Shown here piece by piece: positions 44,696 through 57,420 of a DNA stretch of 64,000 nucleotides. The position numbers and the translations under genes were made by a program. This DNA is from Camellia lanceoleosa (lineage: Eukaryota > Streptophyta > Magnoliopsida > Ericales > Theaceae). Every line of letters starts with the position of its first letter. The first letter of the stretch is position 1. The notes below the pieces were generated by a model. It had not been told where the DNA came from and searched no databases. It saw only the letters and a program-made list of their open reading frames with translations. Where the stretch lies: contig CM045762.1 of assembly GCA_025200525.1 (NCBI GenBank), positions 28,245,600-28,309,599 of the forward strand, given 5' to 3'.

Positions 44696-47600
44696 TGTCA
44701 CGCTTCGAATTTACGAGGTCCGGCCCATGTGAGTAAACCACCCAATGGTAGACGATAACTAACAACATTCATGCAGAAGTATATAATATAGGCATACAGT
44801 ACATGTGTTATTCCAATTTTATACATTTTTAGATACAATATCTAAGTTGAATGGATGCTCTGTAACTAAAACATATAAAGATGTTATAATCAGATTAAAA
44901 TGCCTAAAGACTTACATCATATAAAAGGGTGTAACCCTTACAAAAATGGCACACGGCCAACAGTAATATAAATGGCCCAAGGCCTACAAATAGAGGCATT
45001 ACCCTGCATGGTTTCGAACACAATTTCACTGTCTCAGTCCACATCTACATAAACATACCTGAAAAAACATTTTCAGCTACGTAGGGTGAGCATAAAGCCC
45101 AATAGGAAATATTTCAAAAACTAAATATGCTCCACCAGTGCAAATGATCATGAATGCAATACATACATATATAATATGCCCAAATGCATTGTCAAATCCA
45201 CTTGTTTTCTAAATAAAAACTCTTTCTTCCTAGTCTTCAAAATCTTTCATTTATTCAAAACGTTTTCTAAATTCAATATATTAGTTTGATATAAAATCCA
45301 TTTCCACAAGTCAATCCAGATATCTTAATACCAACTAGCAATTTTATTCCCAATTCCAATACGAATATATCGTTAACTAACAATAATTACATTGCTAAGG
45401 CCGTTTTAAAATCATTTCTTTCCAAAACCAAAATGATAAAAAATAAAATAGGTAAATCTTCAAAACTAACACAACCTTTCATGGAAATTTTGTCAGTGGG
45501 AAACCGTCAAACGAGACCCATGTAAATGTAGGCTATATAAGCACTACCAGTGCCATTTTACAGAAATTTCGTTACGGGATCGGCACCCATGTCTACACGC
45601 AATTTTTGAGACTTTCACCCTAGACACACAAACCAGCTTGTTTGATGTAACAACTGTTGGAACAATCTTCACTGTATTTAAAGGATTTAAATTCTATTGT
45701 GTACAAACCAACAATTAGAATTTAAAGAAATAAAGAAAATGAGAGAATTTGTTTGATTACAAAAATCAAACTAGAAATAAATAAATAAACAAATAAAAAA
45801 CAGATTTTATTTTGTTACAAAAACAAAATTAAAATCTGATTAAATAAACAAATAAAATAGAATAATAAATTAAACAACTTACTTGATTAATTTTCTTTGA
45901 ATAATTATCTGATCAAGTCCAGTGTTTGACACTGTGTCCTTAAGACAGATTCGTCCTCTCCATGGTGCTTTCAGAATGTGGACGTCTATCTCCCAGGATA
46001 AAATGATCTATTACAAACAATAGCAGCACTACAAATTGTTTGCCTAATGAACACACTAAGTGTTTATACTCTCTCTGACAAGAAAATAATGCAGCAACAT
46101 GAAGAGAATGTTTTCAAAAGTATGAAGGCCGAAAATTCGAGTTCTAAATCCAAATGAGGGTTGTCCTATTTATAGATGTAATGGTGGCTGTAGGATTTGA
46201 ATTGAACAAGTATGAAACCTGTTGGCTTTGAATTCAAACAGATTTGAATCTGTTGAATTATATTTCAAACAGATATCAAAAACGGGAAGGGCCCTGTTTG
46301 GGTGTGTACTAATACCAAACCTGTTTATTTTCGGGAAGGGCCCTGTTTGGATGTACAATAAAACCAAACTAGTTTAATTTGAATTTATTTTACCAAAACT
46401 ATAATTAAATTCAAATGTTTTTGACCCAAAAAGATTAGTATTGAGCCGAACAAGCCCAACCCAACCTCACACCACGCACTGCCTTAAGCCCAAATGACCC
46501 ACCAGGACAGAGACGACGGCGCGTGTGGTGATTTTTGAGTCTAATGGGTCTAGCACATTTTGCTCATAACCTCTCCCTCTAAAACACTTGGGTACCCCTT
46601 GGGGCACACCCCAAGTACCAAACCCATGCCTTATAAACCCTTTTAAAACCTCCCACCAAATCAATGTGGGACAAGCCTTATTCAATACCTTTAAGGATTT
46701 TATACCAAAACTTCATTTCCATGGAGCATACTTTGGCTTCAATTTCCCATTCACTTGGTAACGGTTTTGAGCAACCAAATATACCACGTGAATCACAACG
46801 CGGCATAGAACACGTTACCACTTTGACCCGTGTAAATCGATGCACAGGGCCTACCTAAAAATTAGACCAAACATGGGAAAAAAATTTCTGGTTTTACCCA
46901 GAATTTTATAACCATTTCCAACAACCATTTCTCAAATTTATCATTTTATTTATCCTTTCCAAATAGCACAATACATATGGTTCAAAATATTGTTTTTCCA
47001 AAACAATGCAAATGTTCTAAAACATAATGCGAGAATTTCAAAAAAACCTCTTTCCAAAATATGCAGTTTAAAATTTTAAAATCCATTACATATTCCATGA
47101 TATGCATAATTTACAAACAATCTAGTTTGCCTAGTTCGCATGCAATTTCTACAACAATCATAGCTATCATATTTCTAAACAGATAAATAAATTCCGTTAA
47201 AGATACACTTTTTCAAAATCTCAAATAGGAGTGATAATACATATCAAACTCCACCACCATCATTAATCATCATTTTAATTTCACATTTCTCAACGTTTAT
47301 TCCATTTCCTCTTTACAATCTTAACATTTACATTTTAGGGCATAATCTCTTTCCTCTTTGAAAATCCATTTCAATGCAAAAAATAGCTCATTTCAACATA
47401 TATCAACTCCAATTTCATAATCACAACCTTTTTCAAGAAAACATTTGGAAACTCCTCTTTCACATTTTGATTTAATAATCCAACTATTTCCCAAAAGATC
47501 AACATTTTAGGGTTTCTCCAAATTAGGGTTTTTTTTTAAAAAAAACTTTTTAACAACTCATATGCATTTTTGTAATTGAAAAAAAAAAAAAAAAACTTTT

Positions 47601-48379
47601 TTGTAGCCAAACCACGCCTCAACAATCTCATTTGGACAAACCCTCAGTTACAAAAACAAATTTGCAAAAATCAATCCGACAACAATGGAATCTATATATT
47701 TAAAATACACCACAAATACACTATTGAACTCATATTGAGTTTAAGAAATAGATCCTACCTCTTGAAGCAAGAAGGAAACAAGTTGAAAAAATCACCGACA
47801 GCGAAACGAAAATCCGTTGAGATTAAATGGAAATCCTCGTCATGCTCTATGTTTTGGTATATGGAACTAGGGGTCAAAGATGTATAGAACTAGATGAAAT
47901 GAAGCCTAAAAAGCTTGAGAAATCAAAAATGGGGGAAGGAAAGAAAAAGGGAAGTGAAAAGTAAAGAGATTTGACTCAAAAGTGACTTTTAAAGACATGA
48001 TTCTGCGCAGTACACTCGAGCGTTAAATGTTGCGCTGGAGCGCACTATGTTTATAGTTTAGATTCGAAAATTTCAAACAGGCATAATTCTCTCATCCAAA
48101 CTCTGTTCAAGGTTGTTCTTGTATCCAATTGAAGCCTCGGAAGTAAGCTTTACAATGGTTCTAGCCTCACATCAAGATTCAAAGTGTGAGGAGAGAATGA
48201 TAAAAGAGTGAAAACTACTCAATATCAACTATTCGAATTTGGAATTTTTTATTCAATTTCACCTAACCACTATGGTAACACCTCAACTAAGGCTCAAATA
48301 TCGTCTAAGAATGTTCCCAATCAAGATAATCAAAGAGTCAAATATAATTCTATTATAACATGAAGTACATAGTACTATA
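44696..48379 (-). repeat. Element C 5' LTR (right copy), interrupted
   Basis: The same LTR, with a 1266 bp insertion at 45655-46920. Without the insertion and its duplication it is about 2.4 kb. Its outer end reads GTACTATA rather than GTGCTACA, so the terminal CA has decayed to TA. The flanking TATTG confirms the boundary. Confidence 0.88.
45655..46920 (-). mobile_element. Solo-LTR-like insertion in element C LTR
   Basis: The segment begins TGTTGGAAC and ends ATTTCCA on the plus strand, with ACAAC at 45650-45654 and 46921-46925. The left LTR of element C shows the uninterrupted site (GTAACAACAATCATTTC). At 1266 bp with no coding sequence it is probably a solo LTR. On the minus strand GTCCCACATTG and TTTATAAGG motifs, common in plant LTR promoters, suggest minus orientation. 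A local ~50 bp duplication around GGGAAGGGCCCTGTTTGG lies at 46281-46377. Confidence 0.82.
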
Positions 48380-48384
48380 TATTG

Positions 48385-49471
48385 GGATGTGAATATGAAA
48401 GAAATCCAACCCTTAAAAAAGGGAAAAAAATTACCATGTGTACTTTTAAATAAATAATTATTGATTAATTGAAACCTAACCCTTGATTACTTTGCTTTGG
48501 CTAGTAGAATTTTCCTTGATTGAGAACTGATATGCGAATTGCTTCTACTTTGTTTAGAAAACAGATCGAATTGGTTATATAGGTGGTGATGTGAGATGGT
48601 TAGTGATTGTTTTAATAAATTACATTTTAGTTACACCATAGTGCCTGTGTAAGATGAGGATAATGGGTATGCTATGGAAAGGATCTTCATGTATATATAT
48701 TTTAAAAATTATCTCAAAAATAAAATGTGTTAATCAATTTTATTTTAGTTTGTGTCAAAAAAAATTTGAAATAATTCACTATATAATTTATATAGATTTT
48801 TTATTTAGTGAATATAATTTTTATAATTAGAGTCCTACTCCCGCTTATATTCTACTAACAGTTTTTTTACTTGCAGGAAAACTAATTACAATACTGGATA
48901 CAACCATGTCACATGAGTGATAGAGGGTTACTATCTGATTTGTGTGTTGCTAAAAAATTTCTTCTATTAATCAACCTTATTTGAGTGCACAATATTATAC
49001 TAGGAGGGTAAGCATACTATGTGTGCAATTGAAAAGGTCATGGATTTGTAACCACTCTTGTGGATATATAAAGAGAGTTATATAGACTAGGTCAAAGGAA
49101 TAATTTGAGAATAGGCAAAAATGGTGACAATTCACACCAAGTCAAGCGTTTGTTTTATATAATAGAATAGATAAAGAGAGTAGAAATGCATATGATTATG
49201 TGAAGAGAGCAAAAGACTATGTTTGTTCCTTCCAAAAAAAAAAAAAACCCAACAGCAACAGTTGTACAATGATGTGAAAAGGTTGATTATATCCATCCTA
49301 CATATAAACTTTGAATACACATTCCATAATTAAAATGTAGCAAATCCATACTTCATTCAATAAACCAAATATCATAAGCTTAATTGTCTTGCCTTCATTA
49401 TATTTCATCGTTGTTCTAAACTTCTAATACTTCTTTGTTGATCAATTAACTGATTGGTTTTGGATTTTTTT
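48385..49471. other. MATE intron 1 remnant before exon 2
   Basis: AT-rich sequence without coding signal. The stretch just before exon 2 is T-rich but lacks an AG acceptor. Confidence 0.6.
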
Positions 49472-49477
49472 TAAATG

Positions 49478-50004
49478 GGCCTAAGTGGTGCATTAGAAAC
49501 ATTATGCGGGCAAGGATACGGTGCAAAACTGTATAGCATGCTTGGCTTACAGCTCCAAGCATCATGTATAATCTCTATGTTCTTCTCAATCTTCTTCTCA
49601 ATTTTCTAGTTCTATTCTGAGCCCATTTTGATCTTACTCCACCATGATCCTCATGGTTCACACATTGCAGTGCTCTACATTAGATTTTTTATCCCGAGTT
49701 TGGTTACGTTTGCTCTTTTGCACAACATTTTGAGGTTTCTTCAAACACAGAGTGTTGTCATGCCACTTGTTGTTTGCTTGGTCCTCCCATTGATCAGTCA
49801 CATTGGCATTGCCTATGTTTTTGTTCACTGGACACCTCTTGGATTCAAGGGAGCTACATTGTTGATGTCGATCTCATTATGGATCGTAGCCTTTATGTTA
49901 GGTGCTTACGTGTTTGAGCCTACTTGGCATGGATTTTCAATCGAGACATTTCATCATGTTTTTGTGAACTTGAAATTGGCTTTTCCCTCTGTAGCAATGT
50001 TGTG
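49478..50004 (+). pseudogene. MATE/DTX efflux transporter, exon 2 with in-frame stop
   Basis: Translation resumes exactly where exon 1 stops: [23 protein letters not shown], then [76 protein letters not shown] and VNLKLAFPSVAML. These are MATE helices 2 to about 6. The exon ends TG before the donor GTGAGT, so the split codon would be the usual Cys. Codon 44 (49607-49609) is TAG where relatives have Trp before FY.EPI. Just upstream, TAA (49472-49474) is in frame and there is no AG within about 100 bases (nearest at 49377-49378), so the acceptor is missing. Later exons are not in the window. Confidence 0.85.
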
Positions 50005-50265
50005 GTGAGTGACTTTTTTTTGTGTTCCATCTTCTCTTATACTTAATGTTCTGAATTGTTATGCAAAAATTGTCATAACAGCCTTGACTCTCTATCTTTC
50101 GTAAGAGGTTCCTTATAGTAAATTTGATTATATAATAAAACTAGAAGACACCTCACAAAATGATTCTCGAATTGAAGCATAGACTCTATCTAATATGAAA
50201 ATGAAGGTTTTAGAGTTTGCAAATTGTCTCTCAAAGTTTAAAGTTAAGACGTCTATGCTAGAACA
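50005..50265 (+). other. Start of MATE intron 2
   Basis: Begins GTGAGT after exon 2 and continues as AT-rich intron up to CACTA-2. Intron sequence resumes at 63868 and runs to the window edge without reaching exon 3. Confidence 0.7.
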
Positions 50266-50284
50266 CACTACAAGAATTTACACA

Positions 50285-50660
50285 TTTGGCGACCAAAACA
50301 AATTTAGTTGCCAAAAATAGTCCTTTTGGCGACTAATTTTTTTTAAGGTTCAACTTTTAGCTACCATTTCAATTTAGTCGACATACATTGTTTTTTGGTG
50401 ACTAAAAAAAAAAATTAGTCGCGAAATATATAGTTATAGGCGACTAAAAAAATGAGTCGCCAAAAGTTAATGTTTTACACTACTAATTCTAAGTTTAGTC
50501 AGAAAACAAGCTGATTTGCCGACAAAAATATAGTTTAGTCGCCAAAAGATACTTTTGGCTACCAATATATTAGTCGCTAATACGTAATCTTTTGGCTGCA
50601 AAACTGGTTGTCGTTATTCAATCCTATTTGGCGACTAAAATGTGAAATAGTCTCTAAAAG
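50285..50660. repeat. CACTA-2 left subterminal repeats
   Basis: Repeated TTTGGCGACTAA, TTTAGTCGCCAAA and degenerate forms fill the first ~400 bp. Confidence 0.9.
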
Positions 50661-50699
50661 TTGAAATTTTGTTTTTTAAAGAGAAACCAATATAATTTG

Positions 50700-50872
50700 G
50701 CGCCGGTCTCTCACACACACTCACACGATATACACTGTCTTAAACAAATTTTGCTCTCTTTCAACACTACCAAGCCTCACCCTGCTCACTACCGTCATTG
50801 GCCATTGGCGAGAGAGACTATCGCACGTTGTCACCGCCACCTGTAAAGCACCAGCGCCACTTAATCACAGGT
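50700..50872 (+). other. Exon-like leader in CACTA-2
   Basis: After the subterminal repeats a less AT-rich stretch ends CTTAATCACAG followed by GTATGTTTCTCTC, a good splice donor. A long pyrimidine-rich, CTAGGGTTT-containing intron-like region follows. It looks like a captured or native non-coding first exon. No protein similarity is visible. Confidence 0.35.
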
Positions 50873-51229
50873 ATGTTTCTCTCACTCTGTCACTCTCGGT
50901 CTCTCTCCCTCTCTGTCACTTTCAGTCTCTATCTCTATCTGTCGATAAAGCTCTCTCTCCCTCTCTGTGCATCTCGGTCTCCCTCTATCTCTCTCTCTTT
51001 TCCTCTATTTCCCCATTTCTCAGACTTGCTCTAGGGTTTTATATGATTTTTGTTGTTTAATTTTGTATTGAATTTGGGTTAATGTTGTGTTGATTTCCCA
51101 TACTTGGTATACGGTTTGTGTTGATTTTTACACAGAAATCCCAAATTCAAGTTGGATTGAGCAAGAATTTTCCATTTTGGGGCTGGATGAATCATCATTT
51201 TCACTTAACATTTGAGTATTGTAAATTTA

Positions 51230-51497
51230 TCATATAAGGGCAAGAAATAATGTGATGCTGTCATATACTAGATTATATGTTCATTGACCTGTGTCAATGG
51301 GATTTAATGAAGGTATCTGGGTTCTCTATTTGGTTTTGAGTCTAATCTACATAAGCATGCTTATAAATACTTATCATGTGAGGGCAAGAAATAATGTGAT
51401 GCTATCATACTAGATTATATGTTCATTGACCTGTGTCAATTGGATTTAATAAAGGCATTTGGGTCTTTGATTTGGTTTGAAGTCTAATCTACATAAG
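51230..51497. repeat. 144 bp tandem duplication in CACTA-2
   Basis: The block with GGGCAAGAAATAATGTGATG and TCATTGACCTGTGTCAAT at 51238 recurs at 51382, ending in ATCTACATAAG both times. Confidence 0.9.
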
Positions 51498-54419
51498 TTA
51501 ATAAAGGTATAGCAGATCAGTTGATTTGTTTCCGTAATTTACCAATTAAGTTTCCCTTGTTGAATTGATTTTGATTTGATTTGTAGGGTTTTGATTTTGA
51601 TTTCTAGGGTTTTCATATCTCATCTCTCTTTGATTTCGATTTGATTTTGAATCAGTTTCTTCATTCGATTAATTCTGTATATATTGTTGCTTGCATATCT
51701 ATTTTTTCAGTCTCTATTTGATTAATTTGGTGTTTGCATATCTATTTGGAGTTTGGGAATATAAAAGCCTTGAATTATATCCCTTATTCGATTAACTTAT
51801 TCAGATATGCATGAAAAAACAGAACAACACTTTATTGAATTTATTCGATTAATTCAGTTTCTTCTCTCTCTCTCTCGTCTCTTTGATTTTGATTTTAATT
51901 TTGATTTCTAGGGTTTCCACTTCTGTGATTGCTTGTTTTGTTTGAAGCTCATACACCTCTCTAGTGCTCCGTCTCCACCAAATCCCAACGCGATCCCTGG
52001 AAAAGGTCTCAGTTCAATTTCTCTTTCTCAATCAACATTTTTTATTTGATCTGTATGTTATTTGTTAGATTACCCAAACATATTATTTGTCTTGTTCTTT
52101 ACTTAGTTTAGCAATATCGATCTTTAATTCAACAATTCTGTTTTCAATTTTTTATTTTTTTGAGTTGTTTTCTTCAAGGGGTAAAGGAGCTAATAGTGTT
52201 TAAAAGATAGTGTTGGATTTTTTTTCTGTTTAATTTTTTGTTATTGACATATATGGTCAACCCAACTACTGCTCTTAAGTTCTTTGTCTGTTTAATCTTA
52301 TGTTATTGTCATTTGTGGTCAATTCAACTACTTATGCATTGCTTATTTTAAAGTTTGTGTATTTTATCACATCACATTTATGCTTTTTTTTTCTCCTTGT
52401 GTTGCCCACAATTTCTGCTAATGAGTTTTGGCATTCATTATAAGAATTCTAAGTGTTGCTCCCTACCTTTTATTTTTTGCTTTTTATTTACTTGTTTATA
52501 TCAATCAATAAAATTTTTAAAACTGGTCTAATTTGGGATCTAATTAATAGTTCAAAACCTTTTCTTTTTCTTTTTTTTATAAAAAAATGCTTGTTAGATT
52601 TATTTATTTTTCTCTTCATGGCATACTTCTCTTCATGTACCAAAGTAACTCAATTTTTTTTTTTGTGTACATACCTTATAACCTAGACTTATTCCATCTC
52701 TACCTGCGTGGTTAATCTTTATTTGTTCATTTATTTTTTCCTTCTATGCTTTGATTTTATGTGATATGTAGAACTGTTGACGCATTACTTGGTTGATGAG
52801 TAGATGTATGGATTTAATTTTTTTTTTTTTTTTTGGAGGGGGGGTGTGATAACCCTGTTCTGTATTATGCTAATTGATCATTATTGTGAATATGATTATG
52901 TGTTTGATATGATTTTGTGTGCCATTATGTGAAAATATGTGGTTTTGAATTTCTATCTGTTCACCGTAGAAATATCTGTTTGATGATCTGCTTTAGAATT
53001 TTAATTGAAGGCCTTATCGGCCACGAAACCCGAAATTGTTTACGCCATTGTGATTAAAGTAATTTTTAGAGTTTACGGTGAAATTTAATTAAAAATTGAT
53101 TCAGATAAAATTAATTGGATTAAATTAATGAATTAAGTGCCCAAATATTTTATATTGAAATAATGGGAATTAGTGGGAACTTATGTAAGGAAGCACTATA
53201 CACTTAATTGATACACTTGAGCTAAAAAAATCAGATTTGGTGCCTTGAGAGAGAGAAGGTCGGCTATAGAGAGAGAGAAGGGAGAGAATTGTATGATCTT
53301 AGCTCAATGTTTGGAAATTTGAAGGTTAAACTCAAGAATTGGCTAGAGTTTGGGGGTTTGAAGCTCCTAGGTAAGTGAATTCATGAATTTTGAGTTATCA
53401 TCTTGTAGATTCAAGTTTGAATAATGACCAAGAACGTGGATTAAATTGATTATGAGGAAATTGAGTTAATTTTGTTGTATTGAAAGCCAATATGTGCATG
53501 CATGTGTGTAATTGCTTGAATTTGCATGTTAGAGTTGAAAATACATGATCCATGTAGAATCTTGGTTGAAGCTCATGTTTGTAATCACCAATTGCACCAT
53601 GTAAATTGAAATGGGAGTGATATCCCACATGCATGCACAATTTATGAGGAATGAATTTGAAATACATGGAATTGTTGTCATGTTAGCAAGTTTAGTGTAA
53701 ATTGGAACATACATGTAAATGGTTTATGAAATTGAGCTTCATAATGTGTTGAATTTGATGTCAGTACATGTTTATGTGAAGATTGAGCCAAAACCATGCA
53801 TTTAGAACCTTTGAATACCAAGTTGAAGCTCAAGAATGTGTTCTGGAAAACCCAGAATTTTTGATGTTCGCTCAAGCGGGGGAAGTGCTGCTCGAGTGGG
53901 AAATTTGTGCTCCCAGTACTTTTGCAGACATGGTTGTCAGCTCGAGCGGGGAAGTTCACGCTTAAACGGGGAGCCATGTAGAGAGGCCTTCTGCTCGAGT
54001 GCCAGAATGCACACTCGAGCGTAAATTTGACATAGTTAGTACTTTTGCAGGCCTCTTGGGTCCGCTCGAGCGGGAAAGTCCAAGCTCGAGCGGGGACTCT
54101 ATTTTTTGAAATTTTGTTTATCCATTCTGTGTTTCGTTTTCTGCCCTCTTCCACTTCTAAGTACTCTTAGGCATGCATTGAGTATTGTAATTGAGTTAAA
54201 GAGATAAGAATGAAGCCTAAAGAGGAAAATGTGAATTTAGAACGGATTGAATCGTTTGTGACCCATATGTGCTATATGATGTGTCGGGTCAAGCTCTAGG
54301 GCAAATCCACAAGCTGATCACTGTGAGTAATATCTTAACAAGATATTTGAAATATGTTGTTGTCCAATTGTTTACTTCTATGTAAGTTTTATAAGTTCAT
54401 TAATTCGAATGGTGGACAA

Positions 54420-54830
54420 CGATTGACATAAATGATTGGGCCAAAGGCCGATTGACATGAATGATTGGGCCGAAGGTCGATTAACATAAATGATTGGGCC
54501 AAAAGCCGATTGACATAAATGATTGGGCCAAAGGCCGATTGACATGAATGATTGGGCTGAAGGCCGATTGACATAAATGATTGGGCGAAAGGCCGATTGA
54601 CATAAATGATTGGGCCAAAGGTCAATTGACATGAATGATTGAGCCGAAGGCCGATTGACATAAATGATTGGACCAAAAGCCGATTGACATGAATGATTGG
54701 GCCGAAGGCCGATTGACATGAATGATTGGGCCGAAGGCCGATCGACGACATAAATCATTGGGTCAAGGCCGACGCAAGATAAATGATTAGGCCAAGGCCA
54801 ATTGATACAAGTGATTGGGCCAAGGTTGTC
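54420..54830. repeat. 29 bp minisatellite in LTR D
   Basis: About thirteen units of CGATTGACATAAATGATTGG plus GCCAAAGGC, period 29 (for example 54422 and 54451), becoming degenerate after 54740. The long minus-strand open frames here are repeat artefacts. Confidence 0.95.
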
Positions 54831-54841
54831 TGTCTTGTAAC

Positions 54842-57420
54842 CAAGGTTAAAGCGGTTGCTGGCCGCCAATAACGGTGGCGGTGATCTTGATTCTTGCGGG
54901 TGTAAAGGCCGTAGCGTAGCAGTTCTTGATTCGCTGTGAATTTTTTTATTTTTCGTACAATTTATAAAAAACTTACCGATACACATATTTTTTTTTTATA
55001 ATCATATTTATTGGGTTTTAAAATAAATTTTGATAAATTTTTCATAATTTTTAAGTATGATCTAATATATTTCATATTTTTAAATCACTAAAAAATGAAT
55101 TTTTTTACATTTTATTTCAATAATTAATGACTTTTTATGTTGTAAATCCATATTACACTTGTGGCAAAAATTCCTTTTATTGAACTTAGATGTATAAAAT
55201 TATTTTTAATTATTATACTTGTGGAAGCATATGTATATTTTAACTCAAATAGTTTTAAAAAAGTATACATCCATAATGGAAGAACTTGACAAAATACATA
55301 ACATTATAGCATAAATCACAAATAACAAAGAGTACATTTTACATAATGTTACTACTAAAATTACATAATGTCACCACCAAAATAGAATTTCTTTATAATT
55401 AAATGTTAAATGAAATGATTATAAAAAAATTCAACCACTATTTATACATTTGGATTTTACATGCTAATGTAATTAGGAATAAAGACATTTTTCATGGCAT
55501 TGTTTGAGCTATTGTTTTTATTTTTATTTATTTTATAGAAAGATATTTTTTTTACAAAAAAAAATTGGTGCCATCAAAATTGTTGTCACAACACATTACA
55601 ATAACGAAATTAAAAAAATATATTTCAAATTAAATACTAAATAAAATAGTTATAAAAAAATGCGACCACTATTTATACATTTCGATTTTACATGCTAATG
55701 TAATCATATAAAAATTAAAAAATTAATTATAAAGAATTTTTTTTTCAATATTGATTTTTAAAAAAATATATATTTTTTAAAAAAAATTGTGCCTTTAATA
55801 GTGTTGTAATAACAAAATAAAAAATATTTATAATTAAATATTAAATGAAATGATTATAAATAAATAAAAAAATGCAATCACTATTTATACATTTGGAGTT
55901 TACATATTAATATAATCATATAAAAAATAAAATATAAAATATAAATAATTTTTTTTGAGGTATTGATTTTTTTTTTCTTTTAAGAAGATATTTAAAAAAA
56001 AAAATAGTGATTTCAACATTGTTGTCACAATACATTACAATAACAAAATAAAAAATATTTATAATTAAATATTAAATGAAATGATTATAAAAAAAAATGC
56101 AACAACTATTTATACATTTAGAGTTTACATGCTAATATAATCATATAAAAATTAAAAAATAAATTATAAATAATTTTTTTTGAGGTATTGATTTTTTTTT
56201 CTTTTAAAAAGATACTTAAAAAAAAATTAGTGAATTCAACATTGTTGTCACAACACATTACAATAACAAACTAAAAAATATTTATAATTAAACATTAAAT
56301 GAAATGATTATAAAAAAAAATACAACCACTATTTATACATTTGCAGTTTACAAAATAAATTACGAAGAAAAAAATTCATACATAGTTGTTTTTTAAGCTT
56401 CAATCACTTGAGTATTTGTTATCTTCTTGAATAACCTGTAAGAAAAAAAAAATTCAATAAAAACTGACATATATAAAATGTATTCATATAATTAAATGTG
56501 TTATGATTTTTAGATATTATAAAAAAGAAAAATTAATCACTAATTATTATATATAAAATACTAAAAATAAGTATATAGCTCTATATATATATTTAAATTA
56601 AAATTATTAAATATATCATATAAATTTTATCGATTTTACAACATTTAAAACCTGTGATCATTGTCTTGAAGAAAAAAAAAATAATAAAATAAAATTTGCT
56701 TGGCCAGTTGTAGACCACAAGCAAAACATATACATCTTCCCAAGGTGAAGTCAAGGCAAGTCAAAACAAATACACGGTTTGATAAAGAAATGAGGCTTAT
56801 CTTCTCCACGAAGCTAAGCTCTGAGCAACCAAAATTTGAGAAAGAAAGGCAAGGCAACAGATCAAATTTTGAAGGCAAGGCAACAGATTTTTGAACTTAC
56901 TTCGTCTTTCATACAAAGTAGCAGTTACAGGTTCATCTCTTCCATCTTCCCTCTTCCCTCTTCCCTCTTCTCTCTTCTGTCTTCTCTCTCTCTATTTCTC
57001 ACTCATCTGTATTTCAGATCAGATCTGAAAATTTGTGGAATCTCACTTCAATTCAAAGTGGTTCATGGGCTGTGCTGTAAAGAAAACCGACAAAAGCTTC
57101 ATTATAATAAAGGTGCGTAACGTACCTTTTCTTTTGTTTTTTTTTTTTGAAAATTTCTGGATGTCTAATACAATATGGAATCTATCTTCAGCCTTTTTCT
57201 TTTGTTTTTTTTTGTGAAAAGAATAAGCTAAACAAGCCCTGTAACGTGCGTAACGGGCCGTTACGGCCGTTACATCACCGTTCTGCCACGACGTCAGAAC
57301 GGCCGATACACCTGTGAATTTCAATCACACCGCAAAATCGGGGGTAACGGGTAGTGCCTACAGCCGAAACCGTTACGTAACGGCCGAAACCGTTACGTAA
57401 CACCGCTTTTTTAAACCTTG
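54842..57420. mobile_element. TIR DNA transposon nested in LTR D (hAT- or Mutator-like)
   Basis: The ends are inverted: left CAAGGTTAAAGCGG, right CCGCTTTTTTAAACCTTG. They are flanked by CTTGTAAC and GCTGTAAC (6 of 8 matching), an imperfect target-site duplication. GC-rich subterminal sequence (CCGTTACGTAACGGCC) surrounds an AT-rich centre with a ~225 bp repeat. No transposase is recognised. A purine- and pyrimidine-strand-biased stretch at 56640-57010 may be captured sequence. Confidence 0.65.
55370..56360. repeat. ~225 bp AT-rich tandem repeat inside the TIR element
   Basis: The phrase TTAAATGAAATGATTATAAA or close variants recurs near 55407, 55640, 55838, 56069 and 56293. Each is followed by CACTATTTATACATTT and, in most units, TTGTTGTCACAACACATTAC. 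Confidence 0.85.

Larger units (their letters stand above)
38610..48379 (-). mobile_element. Element C: coding-poor LTR retrotransposon (LARD-like)
   Basis: Long direct repeats at 38610-41088 and 44696-48379 start TGTCACG on the plus strand. They are flanked by TATTG (38605-38609 and 48380-48384). Read on the minus strand, a purine tract CCTAAGGTGGGGAGGT (41089-41104) precedes one LTR, and GGTATCAAAAC (44681-44695) follows the other as a degenerate methionyl-type primer site. This sets the orientation. ATTTCAGGGATGAAATTTCC next to the purine tract resembles the 3' end of Tekay/Del-type chromoviruses. The 3.6 kb interior has no recognisable gag or pol, so the element depended on a relative for movement. 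Confidence 0.88.
17644..49477 (+). other. MATE intron 1, about 31.8 kb, filled with mobile elements
   Basis: The intron holds element B, the first CACTA element and element C with its nested insertion, each bounded by its own target-site duplication. Only about 2.7 kb is left when these are removed: 17644-17821, 29594-30813, 38359-38604 and 48385-49477. A 31.8 kb intron is very large for a plant MATE gene. Confidence 0.75.

Noticed and set aside
54378..54986. Long minus-strand open frames reading repeated SIGLRPNHSCQSAFGPIIYV-like peptide
   Set aside because: They are translations of the 29 bp minisatellite; 29 is not a multiple of 3, so the peptide cycles through all three frames.
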